64,000 nt of DNA, taken from contig CP082230.1 of assembly GCA_019856515.1 (NCBI GenBank), positions 2,666,001 through 2,730,000 of the forward strand. The letters run 5' to 3'. The DNA comes from Prolixibacteraceae bacterium. Its GTDB lineage: Bacteria; Bacteroidota; Bacteroidia; Bacteroidales; Prolixibacteraceae. Position 1 is the stretch's first letter. The number at the start of each line of letters is the position of its first letter. The notes below the pieces were generated by a model that saw nothing but the letters and a program-made list of their open reading frames with translations, ran no database searches and was not told the origin of the DNA. The translations under genes and the position numbers were made by a program. This document shows, piece by piece, positions 14,749 to 24,800 of this stretch.

Positions 14749-14789
14749 AAAAAACGTGTATTCAATGACTTCATTGAATACACGTTTTT
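14749..14789. terminator. Bidirectional terminator
   Basis: AAAAACGTGTATTCAATGA and its reverse complement form a very long, nearly perfect stem flanked by A- and T-runs. It lies between the convergent peptidase and glycosyltransferase genes. Confidence 0.88.
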
Positions 14790-14797
14790 ACATTTCA

Positions 14798-16348
14798 TTA
14801 TTTGATAATGTAATCCCATTTCATTAAAAAAGTAGGCGGATCACCAATGTGACAAACCTGCTTAAATTGAGCAATATTGTTCCTCACAGCTGGAACTAGA
14901 TACCTTCCTGTAGATGAATAACCTAAACGATCAATTACGATATATGAAACATGTTGCTTCCTCAAATCTGTCAATAATTCCTCAGCATTATTTGTATTTT
15001 TAAACCGAGAAACTTTTCTATTTGCATACAAATAGAATAATCCTGGTTTTCTACATGCTATAACAGCATCCTTTGGAGTATGAGTTGAACACCATTTAGC
15101 CATGGCAAAGTAATGGTCATATTTAAGACCCCATTTCATCTCTTTTCTTAGGTGTAATACTTTCAACGATGGCAAACTAAATAACAATACGATTCCCATT
15201 GCCAAAACCCGCCTTCTCACCCCACTATCATGAGTCGAAATATTACTATGCTTAAATAAAAGATTGAATAAACCTAATAGAATTAAAAATTGAATAATTG
15301 GTACAATCGGCAGCATAAATCTAATCCCAAACCACACGTCAGGCCATAAAAGTTGTATTCCAAATTGACCACCTAAATAACCAATAATTAATCCTTGATA
15401 TTTCTTATTCATAGTATAGATCCCATAAATAAATACGAGTATTAGTACCATACCAATCACATAATGATACCAAACAGAAGGAGCTGTCTGTGAAATATTC
15501 ATCGAAGGCAAAACACTTCTTGGAATCTCTTTCGATATATATCTTAGCCCATTCTTAATAATCCTCTCAATCCATCCATAGAGCTCAATTACTCCTAGCT
15601 CAGGCCTGTATGGGTTTTTTAGTATAATTTGATTCAAATAACCATTCCCACCCAAATTCATTCCTCTTATAGACCAAGGCAGTATGCCTAAAACAAAAGA
15701 TCCTATTGTAATCCCAATCATCTTCCACTTCTTCCTAAATAGATAAAATAAGGTAATACCGCCAAGAAGTGCTACACCTTGAGATCTTATATAAAAAGTG
15801 AAAATCAATGATAGTATCGAAAAAATAAAGTATCTATTTATTCTCAAATCACTCTTCAAAACAAAGTACAATGTCAATAAAGAGAAGAATAAAAATGGAA
15901 TCTCACTCATCATAACGTAACTATACCTAATAATTTGACCATTAAACAACACGACCAATGATGATAAACATGCGAATAAGTTATTGCTAGTGATCTTCCG
16001 AACAATAAAAAACATCAACAATAATGAACCACACATAAAAAACCCATTAAAAGCTTTAATCCACAAAACACTTTGTGAAATCCACATCGCAAATGATATC
16101 AGAAGAGGATATCCTGGAGGAAAATGATTTGCTAAAGGATTCCCATACATATGAATATTTCGATACCCAAATCCTTCATTAATCGACTTCCCTAATATGT
16201 AATAAAAAGCATTATCACCACCCAAGAAAAGTTTCTTATCAAAAAGAAAGATGTAAACAACAATAAAACACACAAGTATAGAAGTGACATATGTAAATAT
16301 ATTCCTATTTTTCACGAAGAAGTTCTTTTGCATCTCTAAATATATCAA
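14798..16348 (-). CDS. GT-C-type membrane glycosyltransferase (GT39/ArnT-like)
   Basis: A polytopic inner-membrane protein of 516 residues that probably transfers a sugar from a polyprenyl-phosphate donor to a lipid or protein acceptor. After the first membrane helix (about 18-37) comes GGDNAFYYILGKSINEGFGY, the acidic first periplasmic loop typical of this fold, then HFPPGYPLL, also typical. About ten further hydrophobic segments follow, and the last ~120 residues form a soluble domain. The donor and acceptor cannot be read from sequence. A second ATG five codons in is an equally good start. The gene is divergent from the histidine kinase, with little space between them. Confidence 0.72.
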   Translation of the reverse strand: MIYLEMQKNFFVKNRNIFTYVTSILVCFIVVYIFLFDKKLFLGGDNAFYYILGKSINEGFGYRNIHMYGNPLANHFPPGYPLLISFAMWISQSVLWIKAFNGFFMCGSLLLMFFIVRKITSNNLFACLSSLVVLFNGQIIRYSYVMMSEIPFLFFSLLTLYFVLKSDLRINRYFIFSILSLIFTFYIRSQGVALLGGITLFYLFRKKWKMIGITIGSFVLGILPWSIRGMNLGGNGYLNQIILKNPYRPELGVIELYGWIERIIKNGLRYISKEIPRSVLPSMNISQTAPSVWYHYVIGMVLILVFIYGIYTMNKKYQGLIIGYLGGQFGIQLLWPDVWFGIRFMLPIVPIIQFLILLGLFNLLFKHSNISTHDSGVRRRVLAMGIVLLFSLPSLKVLHLRKEMKWGLKYDHYFAMAKWCSTHTPKDAVIACRKPGLFYLYANRKVSRFKNTNNAEELLTDLRKQHVSYIVIDRLGYSSTGRYLVPAVRNNIAQFKQVCHIGDPPTFLMKWDYIIK

Positions 16349-16448
16349 ATATTAATGTTGCTCTAAGATAATGAAATCAGATAAACCTAAATATCTTATA
16401 TTCCATAATTATATCTTTGTACCAATAAAAAAAGAAGAATTTCAAATA

Positions 16449-18176
16449 ATGAGTATCAAGAAGCAAACCAAAAGAATAGTGTGGGCAACTACAGTTTTTC
16501 TTTTTATCACTCTATTTATAACACATCTAACAACCTTCAATCCTACATTCAAGCGGTTACAGAAGGACCAATTAGACATGTATAAATTTAAGGTACACTC
16601 TATTATTCAAAACCAATCAAAGGGACTTACAAATCTTCATCGTCAAATTATCAAACTCGACAATAATTTCTTCTCCGAGAAAACCTCATCTAATATTCTT
16701 AAAGATATAAATATCCATGGACTATATCTTTTTAGAGAGAGTGGACATATTCTTAAGAAGGTATATAAATCGAAACAATTATATCAATCTGATATTTCCA
16801 ATATTTACGATATCCTCACAAAAAATCTCTCCATTTACGGAAGAAGTGAAATTACAGGAATAATTCAAATTGAAAGACATGTCTATATAGTAAATGCGTA
16901 TAGGATAAATCAAGACTCTTTTGATTTCTCAATTATCATAAGGAGATTATCTCATCGAATATTACATGATCCGCAAAAAAACACACCATTTAAAGTTAAG
17001 TTTATCTATAAGAGACAAAACAAATCGAGAAAATCTTCGGGTTTTATTGCGACAAATAAAGTACTGAATTTTTTTTCTCCACCAAAATACTGCCATAGCA
17101 AACTAACCATCTTATCAGAGTTTTCAGAGAAGCCTATATATTGGAAAATACAGTATGAACCATTAATTATAGACAAAGCACGAACCCATACTATTATTGA
17201 ACTATTGATTTTAATAATACTACTAACTTTCTTTTCGCATATAATCATAAAAACATTCGAAAATCAAATAAATAAACCCCTAAGCAATTTAGTAAAACAA
17301 ATTGATGAAATGACAGACATGGATACACTTGACCCAATATCACATCATGATGGTCCACATGAACTAGTTGTTCTAAGCAATAAACTAAACCAACTATTTA
17401 ATGAATACAATGCCCAGCAATTACATTTCTACCAAAATAATGACAACTTATCTCGTGCACTAATACAAAGTAAATTAAACGAAAAGCAGATTGTCTCTTT
17501 TTTTTCAAACATGTCTCATGATATACGAACTCCTTTAAATGCTATAATTGGATTTAGCGAACTGATATCAGAAAATATCTGTAATGAAAATGAAAAGAAA
17601 GAGTATGCTAGAATTGTACTTGACAACGGCATTAAACTAATAGACTACATTGAAAATATTATTGAACTATCAACGCTTATTAATAACACATTAATCCCAA
17701 ATAAAAGAAATGTTCCAATAACTCAATTCATTCAGAACCTACAAGTCGTTGTATTGAGTCAAATAAGCAAACACCAGAAAGATGGACTAGAGCTTCTATT
17801 CAAACACTCTAATTATCAGGTGGCATCTAATATCTATACTGATGAGAAACTTCTAAGTAGATGTATTACAAATTTAACGAGTAATGCAATCAAGTTCACA
17901 GAAAAAGGGCATGTACATATTGATATTAAAACAGAATATAATCAATTTATATTTAGAGTTACAGACACGGGAATTGGGATCAAGAAGGAGCTATTAGAGC
18001 ATATTGGAAAGGAGTTCCTACAAGAAGAAGACACCTATACAAAAAGTGTTGAAGGCACTGGAATTGGTTTGAGTATTTCTTATCGAATCGCACGAATCTT
18101 AGGAGGTAAAATTGTGATCAACTCTATAAAAGGAAAAGGTACAGAAGCCATTGTATCTATACCTTTATCCACCTAA
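16449..18176 (+). CDS. Membrane sensor histidine kinase (orphan)
   Basis: A two-component sensor kinase. From this start it has 575 residues: a first membrane helix (ATTVFLFITLFITHL), a periplasmic sensing region of about 200 residues with no recognised fold, a second helix (IIELLILIILLTFFSHIII), a HAMP-like linker, then the kinase core. The core shows the H-box SFFSNMSHDIRTPLNAIIGF with the phosphorylated His, N-box NLTSNAIKFTEKG, G1 DTGIGI and G2 GTGIGLSI. There is no receiver domain, and no response regulator is adjacent, so its partner lies elsewhere. An upstream in-frame ATG at 16371 would add 26 residues, but it lies only 22 nt from the divergent gene, so I prefer 16449. Confidence 0.85.
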   Translation: MSIKKQTKRIVWATTVFLFITLFITHLTTFNPTFKRLQKDQLDMYKFKVHSIIQNQSKGLTNLHRQIIKLDNNFFSEKTSSNILKDINIHGLYLFRESGHILKKVYKSKQLYQSDISNIYDILTKNLSIYGRSEITGIIQIERHVYIVNAYRINQDSFDFSIIIRRLSHRILHDPQKNTPFKVKFIYKRQNKSRKSSGFIATNKVLNFFSPPKYCHSKLTILSEFSEKPIYWKIQYEPLIIDKARTHTIIELLILIILLTFFSHIIIKTFENQINKPLSNLVKQIDEMTDMDTLDPISHHDGPHELVVLSNKLNQLFNEYNAQQLHFYQNNDNLSRALIQSKLNEKQIVSFFSNMSHDIRTPLNAIIGFSELISENICNENEKKEYARIVLDNGIKLIDYIENIIELSTLINNTLIPNKRNVPITQFIQNLQVVVLSQISKHQKDGLELLFKHSNYQVASNIYTDEKLLSRCITNLTSNAIKFTEKGHVHIDIKTEYNQFIFRVTDTGIGIKKELLEHIGKEFLQEEDTYTKSVEGTGIGLSISYRIARILGGKIVINSIKGKGTEAIVSIPLST

Positions 18177-18178
18177 TT

Positions 18179-18760
18179 TTATTTAATATTATTCTCTTCT
18201 ATATACCTTGCAGCTTCTGATAATTCTTCATACCAAGCTTCACCATATTTACGAACTAATGGTTCTTTAAGTAGTTGCCAGACGGCTACATTTTTCTCTT
18301 TACCGAGTTTCACCGCACAACTACAAATATCAAGCTCTTGATAATTTATCGCATCAAACTCTTTATACTCTGTTATTCGGATGGGGAAAAGGTGGCAACT
18401 TATTGGCTTTCTAAAATCAATCTTATTTTCAAGCCATAATTTCTCAATCGCACATTTAGTACTACCATCTTGATCAAGATAAGTATATACACACTCTCCA
18501 TCACCTACAATTGGTGTAACTAAGTCCCCATCAGAATCGACAATAGAATAACCTTGAATCTCTACTTCTCGCTTATTCGTATTACACAATTCTGGCTCAA
18601 TCAATGGGTATATCTTCTCAATAACCACTGCTTCCTCTTCAGTCAACGGTGCCCCTGAATCTCCAGAAACACAACATTCTCCTTTACACTTTAGCAAGTC
18701 ACATAAAAATCTTTTATGAAACACATCAAAGCTCACTATAGTATTATCAACTTCAATCAC
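18179..18760 (-). CDS. DUF3109-family cysteine-rich protein
   Basis: A cytoplasmic protein of unknown function, 193 residues from this start. It has many conserved cysteines: CDLLKCKGECC near the N-terminus, then one in GECVYTY, CAIEKL, SCHLFPIRI and DICSC. The pattern resembles the YkgJ-like zinc/iron-chelating families, so it probably binds a metal or Fe-S cluster (inference). I chose the GTG at 18760 because family members start a few residues before the VDNTIVSFDVF segment. A longer frame to 18868 reads through the tRNA-Phe gene and its terminator and is not real. The stop is two bases from the convergent kinase gene's stop. Confidence 0.82.
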   Translation of the reverse strand: MIEVDNTIVSFDVFHKRFLCDLLKCKGECCVSGDSGAPLTEEEAVVIEKIYPLIEPELCNTNKREVEIQGYSIVDSDGDLVTPIVGDGECVYTYLDQDGSTKCAIEKLWLENKIDFRKPISCHLFPIRITEYKEFDAINYQELDICSCAVKLGKEKNVAVWQLLKEPLVRKYGEAWYEELSEAARYIEENNIK

Positions 18761-18798
18761 AACAATAAATATAAATATGTGGGTAATGATGAAAAATG

Positions 18799-18829
18799 AA
18801 AAAAGCTTCACAAACATTGTGAAGCTTTC
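18799..18829 (-). terminator. Terminator after tRNA-Phe
   Basis: On the minus strand AAAGCTTCACA and TGTGAAGCTTT form an 11-bp stem followed by a T-run, directly downstream of the tRNA-Phe at 18839. Confidence 0.88.
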
Positions 18830-18838
18830 ATTTAATAG

Positions 18839-18911
18839 TGGTGCCACCTGGAATCGAACCAGGGACACAAGGATTTTCAGTCCTTTGCTCTACCAACTGA
18901 GCTATGGCACC
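18839..18911 (-). tRNA. tRNA-Phe (GAA), copy 1
   Basis: A cloverleaf reads on the minus strand: acceptor GGTGCCA/TGGCACC, D arm GCTCAGTTGGTAGAGC, anticodon loop CTGAAAA giving GAA, T arm CCTGGTTCGATTCCAGG. CCA is not encoded. Its sequence is identical to the four other copies in this window. It follows copy 2 after 46 nt and ends the transcript. Confidence 0.96.
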
Positions 18912-18957
18912 CTACCAATAATATAGGAGATTTACTCCTAAAAACTCTCAAAAAAAG

Positions 18958-19030
18958 TGGTGCCACCTGGAATCGAACCAGGGACACAAGGATTTTCAGT
19001 CCTTTGCTCTACCAACTGAGCTATGGCACC
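18958..19030 (-). tRNA. tRNA-Phe (GAA), copy 2
   Basis: Same 73-nt sequence and fold as copy 1. It is the first gene of a two-tRNA transcript and has a good promoter just upstream. Confidence 0.96.
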
Positions 19031-19048
19031 TTTTTCTTAAAGACACTG

Positions 19049-19079
19049 CGAATGTAGAACAAAAATATTTAATTACAAA
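19049..19079 (-). promoter_or_regulatory. Promoter of the tRNA-Phe pair
   Basis: On the minus strand TTTG (19076-19079) is followed after 19 nt by TACATTCG (19049-19056), one mismatch from TAnnTTTG. The tRNA starts 18 nt downstream. Confidence 0.65.
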
Positions 19080-19164
19080 ATACTACTTCAAATAAATACC
19101 ACCCATTTATTGGGATGCTCATGCAACTAGCAAAAAATCAATTCAATAGTAATACAGAAAAAAA

Positions 19165-20379
19165 TCACACAAAACTACTCTGCGCATTTGATTCCTTAAC
19201 TTCTAGATCAATTAATTTAAATGATCGGTTAATATTTCGTTCCAAATGAAGTCGACCAAGTAAATAATCAACAATAAATTTCTGATATCCATCCATCCAA
19301 TCATCATGAAATTGAGACAATGAAATCTCACCTCTACCATGATCATATTTCATAAATGAGTGTTTTTCCAACTGATCAATATCCTGTAACAACACATCAA
19401 ACCTTGTATCATCTCTTTGGTCACCTTCCGACAACTTGAAGAAATAATAATTTGACTCATCCTCCTCTATAAAAGAGAGAATATATCCATACTCATCATG
19501 TTTGCTCATAACACGTGTATAGACAAAAGAGTTATAATTTGAAATCTTTGGCTCTTCAATAAGAACAATATCTTCCATTCCACAATCTTTAACAAGATAG
19601 AATAGAGACATCATAGATAAATCTAAAACTCTATATGGTATATTATCAAATAAAGACTTTACAAGCAGTGTATCAACACATTTATCATTGACAACATTCA
19701 GTGACAGAAAACATAATATCTCACCACTATCTTGTTCTGTAATCAACAATCTACATTGATCATTTAAGATACGATAGTTCTGATCAAAAAGAAGATATGA
19801 CAACACCTCATATTTAACATTATTCCTTCCTTTAATCATATATAAGATGTAGCTACAAAAACGTATATTACGATGTTCTGAATATGGTATATTTGTTGAT
19901 AATTCATCTAAACGAGACAAGTTATCAATTAAGCTAGAATCCTCCGAATATGAAGCCAAAGCCTTATAAGGTAAACTAAAAAACAGCTTACTTTCCATAA
20001 ATTTAGGCTTCTCTTCGACAATTCCCATAGAATATAGATATAAAAAAACATTACGAATCAAATCAGTCATCTCAATATCCGTGAGCTGACACCCAGCTCT
20101 ATCATGATTCTTATGAATATATTCCATCCACCTATTATCCCTACTATAAACAAAACTCTTAAGAAATAATGAAGGAAAATCTTTATACTGAAATGTTACA
20201 ATAGACTCATTTGCATTAGCCGAGTAGGTAACTATAAAAAGAAGATGAGGTTGATAGTTTACTAAAAAATGAAAGTCATCTTTAGAAAATTCATGAAATG
20301 AGAATATCTCCTGCTGTATTTTTACAGCAAAAGATAAAGATGACTCTAAAATATCATTAAGGGGCTCAATTAATTTCAT
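19165..20379 (-). CDS. Protein of unknown function, 404 codons
   Basis: I do not recognise this protein. From the ATG at 20379 it has about 404 residues, is mostly soluble, and is rich in Asp, Ser, Tyr and Leu. It contains alternating hydrophobic stretches (FLVNYQPHLLFIVTYS, YRVLDLSMMSLFYLV) but no signal peptide or obvious membrane helix. The C-terminal part is acidic (SFIEEDESNYYFF, EGDQRDDTRFDVLLQDIDQLE). No nucleotide-binding, metal-binding or catalytic motif stands out. A longer frame to 20460 adds an unlikely Tyr/Ile-rich leader. It lies between the tRNA-Phe pair and the mutase genes, alone on its transcript. Confidence 0.6.
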   Translation of the reverse strand: MKLIEPLNDILESSLSFAVKIQQEIFSFHEFSKDDFHFLVNYQPHLLFIVTYSANANESIVTFQYKDFPSLFLKSFVYSRDNRWMEYIHKNHDRAGCQLTDIEMTDLIRNVFLYLYSMGIVEEKPKFMESKLFFSLPYKALASYSEDSSLIDNLSRLDELSTNIPYSEHRNIRFCSYILYMIKGRNNVKYEVLSYLLFDQNYRILNDQCRLLITEQDSGEILCFLSLNVVNDKCVDTLLVKSLFDNIPYRVLDLSMMSLFYLVKDCGMEDIVLIEEPKISNYNSFVYTRVMSKHDEYGYILSFIEEDESNYYFFKLSEGDQRDDTRFDVLLQDIDQLEKHSFMKYDHGRGEISLSQFHDDWMDGYQKFIVDYLLGRLHLERNINRSFKLIDLEVKESNAQSSFV

Positions 20380-20575
20380 ATGCTTTGTCACTATTATTAT
20401 ATACAAATAATACAATTCATTTGAATAAAAGTTTAACTTTCCACATATGCTATTTATCACCTAACAACGCATCTCAATACAACAAACGCCAACAGCAACA
20501 ATCAACACACTAAATATCAAAATATTACAACCATATAAAAAAGCAGACCGTTATCAAGCATTCAATTCTAACAAC

Positions 20576-20609
20576 ATAAAAAAAGGCTATCCCCAAAGGA
20601 GATAGCCTC
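20576..20609 (-). terminator. Terminator after mutB
   Basis: On the minus strand AGGCTATC and GATAGCCT form a stem with a short loop, followed by TTTTTT, about 25 nt after the mutB stop. Confidence 0.8.
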
Positions 20610-20633
20610 ATTAATATATTGTTTATGATAATA

Positions 20634-22787
20634 CTACTCTTCGATTGAAGCAAGTAGCACTTCCATAATCTTCTTACCTGCGGTAGATACACTCGTACCA
20701 GGTCCAAAAATTGCAACCACACCAGAATCATATAGATAATCATAATCCTGAGCTGGAATAACTCCACCTGCAATAACCATGATATCTTCACGACCAAGCT
20801 TCTTAAGTTCTGCAATCACAGCAGGAACAAGTGTCTTATGTCCTGCAGCCAATGAAGAGACTCCAAGTACATTAACATCGTTCTCAACAGCTTGTTTCGC
20901 TGATTCCTCTGGAGTTTGGAACAATGGTCCCATATCAACATCAAAACCTAAATCAGCATAACCAGTAGCAACTACTTTTGCTCCACGGTCATGACCATCT
21001 TGACCCATTTTAGCGATCATGATACGAGGCTGACGCCCTTCTTTTTCTGCAAATTTAGCAACAAGCCCTTGAGCTTCTGTAAATTCTTTATCGTTTGATG
21101 CTTCTGATTTATACACGCCTTCAATAGTTCTAACCACTGCTTTATAACGTCCACAAACTTTCTCACATGCATCAGAAATCTCACCAAGAGATGCTTGCTT
21201 TTCAGCTGCCTTAACAGAAAGATCTAATAAGTTTCCTTCTCCTGTCTCTGCACACCTTGTGATAGCATGTAATGCTTGTTGACACTCTTCCTCATTACGT
21301 TCTGAACGCAACTTGTTCAAGCGCTCAATCTGTGCTTGACGAACAGCAGTATTGTCGATTTCTAGAATATCAATTGGATCCTCTTGTTCCAAACGATACT
21401 TGTTCGTTCCAACAATAGTTTGAGATCCTGAATCAATACGTCCTTGAGCACGAGCAGCTGCCTCTTCAATACGCATCTTAGGAACTCCTGTCTCAATCGC
21501 TTTAGACATACCTCCAAGTTTTTCAACTTCTTGAATACGTTCCCAAGCTTTATGTGCTAAATCTTGAGTCAATGACTCAACATAGTACGATCCAGCCCAT
21601 GGATCCAATGAACGACAAATTTCTGTCTCCTGTTGGATATAAAGCTGCGTATTACGAGCAATACGTGCAGAGAAATCAGTAGGAAGTGCAATCGCTTCAT
21701 CCAATGCATTGGTGTGAAGTGACTGAGTATGTCCTAATGCTGCAGCCATTGCCTCAATAGCCGTACGACCCACATTATTAAATGGATCCTGCTCTGTCAA
21801 TGACCATCCAGAAGTCTGAGAGTGCGTACGCAACGCCATAGACTTAGGATTCTTTGGATTAAATTGTTTCACAATCTTAGCCCATAACATACGAGCAGCA
21901 CGCATCTTAGCAACCTCCATAAAGTGATTCATTCCAATCGCCCAGAAGAAAGATAAACGAGGTGCAAACTGATCCACAGTCAATCCTGCATCTATACCTG
22001 TTCTCAAATAATCTAAACCATCAGCTAAAGTATAAGCCATCTCAATATCAGCTGTTGCACCTGCTTCTTGCATGTGATAACCTGAGATAGAGATAGAATT
22101 AAACTTAGGCATATAGTTAGATGTAAACTCAAAGATATCAGCAATCGACTTCATCGAAAACTTAGGAGGGAAAATGTACGTATTACGCACCATAAACTCC
22201 TTTAGGATATCATTTTGAATCGTACCTGCAAGTTTATCCATAGATACACCTTGCTCTTTTGCAGCGACGATATAGAAAGCCATAATTGGAAGTACTGCTC
22301 CATTCATGGTCATCGAAACAGACATCTTGTCCAGTGGAATTTGATCAAATAAGATACGCATATCCATGATCGAATCTACTGCCACACCTGCTTTACCTAC
22401 ATCACCAATCACACGAGGGTGATCTGAATCATATCCACGGTGAGTAGCCAAGTCAAATGCAATAGATAAACCTTTCTGCCCTGCTGCCAAGTTTCTACGA
22501 TAGAATGCATTTGACTCCTCTGCTGTAGAGAAACCTGCATACTGACGTACAGTCCATGGACGCATAGCATACATTGCTGAGTATGGTCCACGAGTAAATG
22601 GTGCAAGCCCCGAAGCATAGTTCAAATGCTCCATACCTTCAAGGTCTTCTTTCGTATATACCGACTTAACGGGAATTTGCTCTGGAGTCATCCAGCTCTT
22701 TTCTATCCCGTTGTTCTTTTGCCAAGTAAAGCCATCTGTGCTATTATTGGCTGTTTTTATATTGATGCTCTTAAAATCTGGCTTCAT
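20634..22787 (-). CDS. mutB: Methylmalonyl-CoA mutase, large (catalytic) subunit
   Basis: Adenosylcobalamin-dependent interconversion of succinyl-CoA and (R)-methylmalonyl-CoA, used in propionate formation or use. The 717-residue protein has the TIM-barrel domain with [20 protein letters not shown] (active-site Tyr and Arg region) and the C-terminal B12-binding domain. There [12 protein letters not shown], near residue 597, contains the DxHxxG motif whose His coordinates cobalt; [12 protein letters not shown] follows. I chose the ATG at 22787 (MKPDFKS), which fits the family; a frame to 22826 adds 13 unlikely residues. It follows the small-subunit gene by 65 nt and forms an operon with it. 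No epimerase or chaperone gene is adjacent. Confidence 0.96.
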   Translation of the reverse strand: MKPDFKSINIKTANNSTDGFTWQKNNGIEKSWMTPEQIPVKSVYTKEDLEGMEHLNYASGLAPFTRGPYSAMYAMRPWTVRQYAGFSTAEESNAFYRRNLAAGQKGLSIAFDLATHRGYDSDHPRVIGDVGKAGVAVDSIMDMRILFDQIPLDKMSVSMTMNGAVLPIMAFYIVAAKEQGVSMDKLAGTIQNDILKEFMVRNTYIFPPKFSMKSIADIFEFTSNYMPKFNSISISGYHMQEAGATADIEMAYTLADGLDYLRTGIDAGLTVDQFAPRLSFFWAIGMNHFMEVAKMRAARMLWAKIVKQFNPKNPKSMALRTHSQTSGWSLTEQDPFNNVGRTAIEAMAAALGHTQSLHTNALDEAIALPTDFSARIARNTQLYIQQETEICRSLDPWAGSYYVESLTQDLAHKAWERIQEVEKLGGMSKAIETGVPKMRIEEAAARAQGRIDSGSQTIVGTNKYRLEQEDPIDILEIDNTAVRQAQIERLNKLRSERNEEECQQALHAITRCAETGEGNLLDLSVKAAEKQASLGEISDACEKVCGRYKAVVRTIEGVYKSEASNDKEFTEAQGLVAKFAEKEGRQPRIMIAKMGQDGHDRGAKVVATGYADLGFDVDMGPLFQTPEESAKQAVENDVNVLGVSSLAAGHKTLVPAVIAELKKLGREDIMVIAGGVIPAQDYDYLYDSGVVAIFGPGTSVSTAGKKIMEVLLASIEE

Positions 22788-22852
22788 AATAGTAATAAGA
22801 TTCTTAGACTCCCAAAAGCAAATCACTTTTGAGAAGAGACCTAAACTTCAAA

Positions 22853-24730
22853 TTAGTTAATTCCCAACTTTGCTGAATAACCTTTTAGGTCTTCTAGCAC
22901 ATTACTCTTAACATGAATGAAGTTCTCAACACCTTTCGATTTAAGTTCTTCCATACACTTAGGAGCTCCAGCTACAACAAAGATAGCTTCATCTTGGATC
23001 ATCTCTAATGCCTCAGGAGCCAGTGTTTCATACTCTTCGTCTGAACTACAAAGTACAATAACATCTGCGCCAGCTTCTTTTGCTGCCTTAACACCCTCTT
23101 CAATCGTTGTAAATCCGTTGTTATCTTGTACATCCATACCAGATACAGCAAAGAAATTACATGAGAATTGTGCTCTTGCTTTTCTGAACGTTAGGTTACC
23201 GATTGTCAACATATAAGCTAATGGGCGCTTGTTCTCTTTTGCATAAAGATCTGTCTTGTATCTCAATGCCTCGAAAGCCTCAGCACCACGATAAGTTGAC
23301 AATGTATCAATCTCTGCATCTGCTGCTCTCTGACTTACTGGAGCCAAGATAGCATCAGACAACTCACGATCCATATGCTCAGTGAAGTTAGGAAACTGGT
23401 TTACACCAAGTATATCCTCTCTACGAGTTGCAATATGAAGATCTCTCTTAGATGCTGTCGATTTAACAGCTTCTTGTATAGAACCAGCTTTTAAGCTTGC
23501 CAAGAAACCACCTTGCTCTTGAACTGAGAGGAAAATTTTCCAAGCTTGCTCCGAAATAGATTCCGTTAGCGACTCAATATAGTATGATCCAGCACCTGGG
23601 TCAACAATCTTATCAAAATGAGACTCTTCTTTCAACAACAACTGTTGATTACGAGCGATTCTTTCTGAAAACACAGTACTTTCTCCATATACCTTATCAA
23701 AGGTAGATACTGTCATAGAGTCTGTTCCACCTAAAATAGAAGACATAGCCTCTGTTTGCGTACGAAGCATATTCACATATGGATCGTATGCTGACTTATT
23801 CCACTGAGAAGTTTCTGAATGAATCAACATCTTACAAGAATCATCATTGCTCGCTCCAAATGCTTTAACAATTTGAGACCACAACATTCTTCCTGCACGA
23901 AGTTTAGCTAACTCCATGAAATAGTTACCGCCAGTTGCAAAGTTGAATTTAATAGCTGTTGCTGCTTCATCAACTGTTAAACCGCGCTTCACCAACTCAG
24001 ATAGATACTCAGCTCCTTGAGCCAAACCATAACCTAGTTCTTGAACAATGCTCGATCCACAATTATTAAAGAATTTTGCATTAACAGCAATCGTACGGAA
24101 ATTAGATACAGAAGAAGCAGCCTCCAAATTGCTCTTCAAACTATCCATTGCCGAATCCACACCATGTGCAAATTTTCCTGTTGCTACATAACGTCCAATA
24201 GGATCGTTTGCAACTGATGCAACTACTTTAGTTTTATCAACACCCGAAGCATTTAAATATGCAACAAATGCATCAACAACTGCTTTGTTCTTGCAACAAA
24301 TTTCAAAGTTAACCTCAATCGCTGTTACATCAATATCTTTCAACAAAGTAGCCATCATTGCCTCAGAAACCTCTACATCATTTCCGATAACGAAACCTAA
24401 TGAAGTGATTCCCTTATTAAGAACATCTAATGCTTTTGCATTAGCTTCCTCAACATTGTTTACAAGAATATTTTGACGAACATACCAATCGTTGTTGTTC
24501 TTCTTTGCTCCACGAACAAATGGGAACTCCCCTGGAAGTTGATCTAAGTGATTTAGTGAAGACAAGTTTTCTTCACGATAAAATGGCTGCACATTGAATC
24601 CTTCATTTGTGCGCCATACTAGGGCTCTTTCAAAATCTCTACCCTTTAAATCTACGGTGATTTTCTCAGTCCATTGTTCAGTACTAATGGGTGGAAAATC
24701 CTCGAACAATTTTATATTTTTTTCTGCCAT
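22853..24730 (-). CDS. mutA: Methylmalonyl-CoA mutase, small subunit
   Basis: Structural, non-catalytic partner of the large subunit in the heterodimeric mutase. The 625-residue protein has the same overall two-domain fold, with the barrel motifs QTEAMSSILGGTDSMTV and VDPGAGSYYIESLT. The cobalt-binding DxHxxG is absent: the corresponding place reads LTFRKARAQ, as usual for the small subunit. I chose MAEKNIKLFEDFPP at 24730. The longer frame to 24769 would overlap the -7 box of the likely promoter. It is the first gene of the mutAB operon. Confidence 0.94.
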   Translation of the reverse strand: MAEKNIKLFEDFPPISTEQWTEKITVDLKGRDFERALVWRTNEGFNVQPFYREENLSSLNHLDQLPGEFPFVRGAKKNNNDWYVRQNILVNNVEEANAKALDVLNKGITSLGFVIGNDVEVSEAMMATLLKDIDVTAIEVNFEICCKNKAVVDAFVAYLNASGVDKTKVVASVANDPIGRYVATGKFAHGVDSAMDSLKSNLEAASSVSNFRTIAVNAKFFNNCGSSIVQELGYGLAQGAEYLSELVKRGLTVDEAATAIKFNFATGGNYFMELAKLRAGRMLWSQIVKAFGASNDDSCKMLIHSETSQWNKSAYDPYVNMLRTQTEAMSSILGGTDSMTVSTFDKVYGESTVFSERIARNQQLLLKEESHFDKIVDPGAGSYYIESLTESISEQAWKIFLSVQEQGGFLASLKAGSIQEAVKSTASKRDLHIATRREDILGVNQFPNFTEHMDRELSDAILAPVSQRAADAEIDTLSTYRGAEAFEALRYKTDLYAKENKRPLAYMLTIGNLTFRKARAQFSCNFFAVSGMDVQDNNGFTTIEEGVKAAKEAGADVIVLCSSDEEYETLAPEALEMIQDEAIFVVAGAPKCMEELKSKGVENFIHVKSNVLEDLKGYSAKLGIN

Positions 24731-24766
24731 AATTTTGGTAAAACTGTTTAAGGAAAAATCGTTTGC

Positions 24767-24800
24767 CAAAATTAATGGTTTTCAACTGCTTTACATCAAA
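24767..24800 (-). promoter_or_regulatory. Likely promoter of the mutAB operon
   Basis: On the minus strand TTTG (24797-24800) is followed after 22 nt by TAATTTTG (24767-24774), an exact -7 box with a slightly long spacer. It supports the mutA start at 24730. Confidence 0.42.

Noticed and set aside
18761..18868. N-terminal extension of the DUF3109 gene into tRNA-Phe
   Set aside because: The residues MSLVRFQVAP are a translation of the tRNA-Phe gene, and the tRNA terminator also lies in this stretch.
24731..24769. Longer start for mutA
   Set aside because: It would overlap the -7 promoter box, and family members start at MAEKN-like residues.
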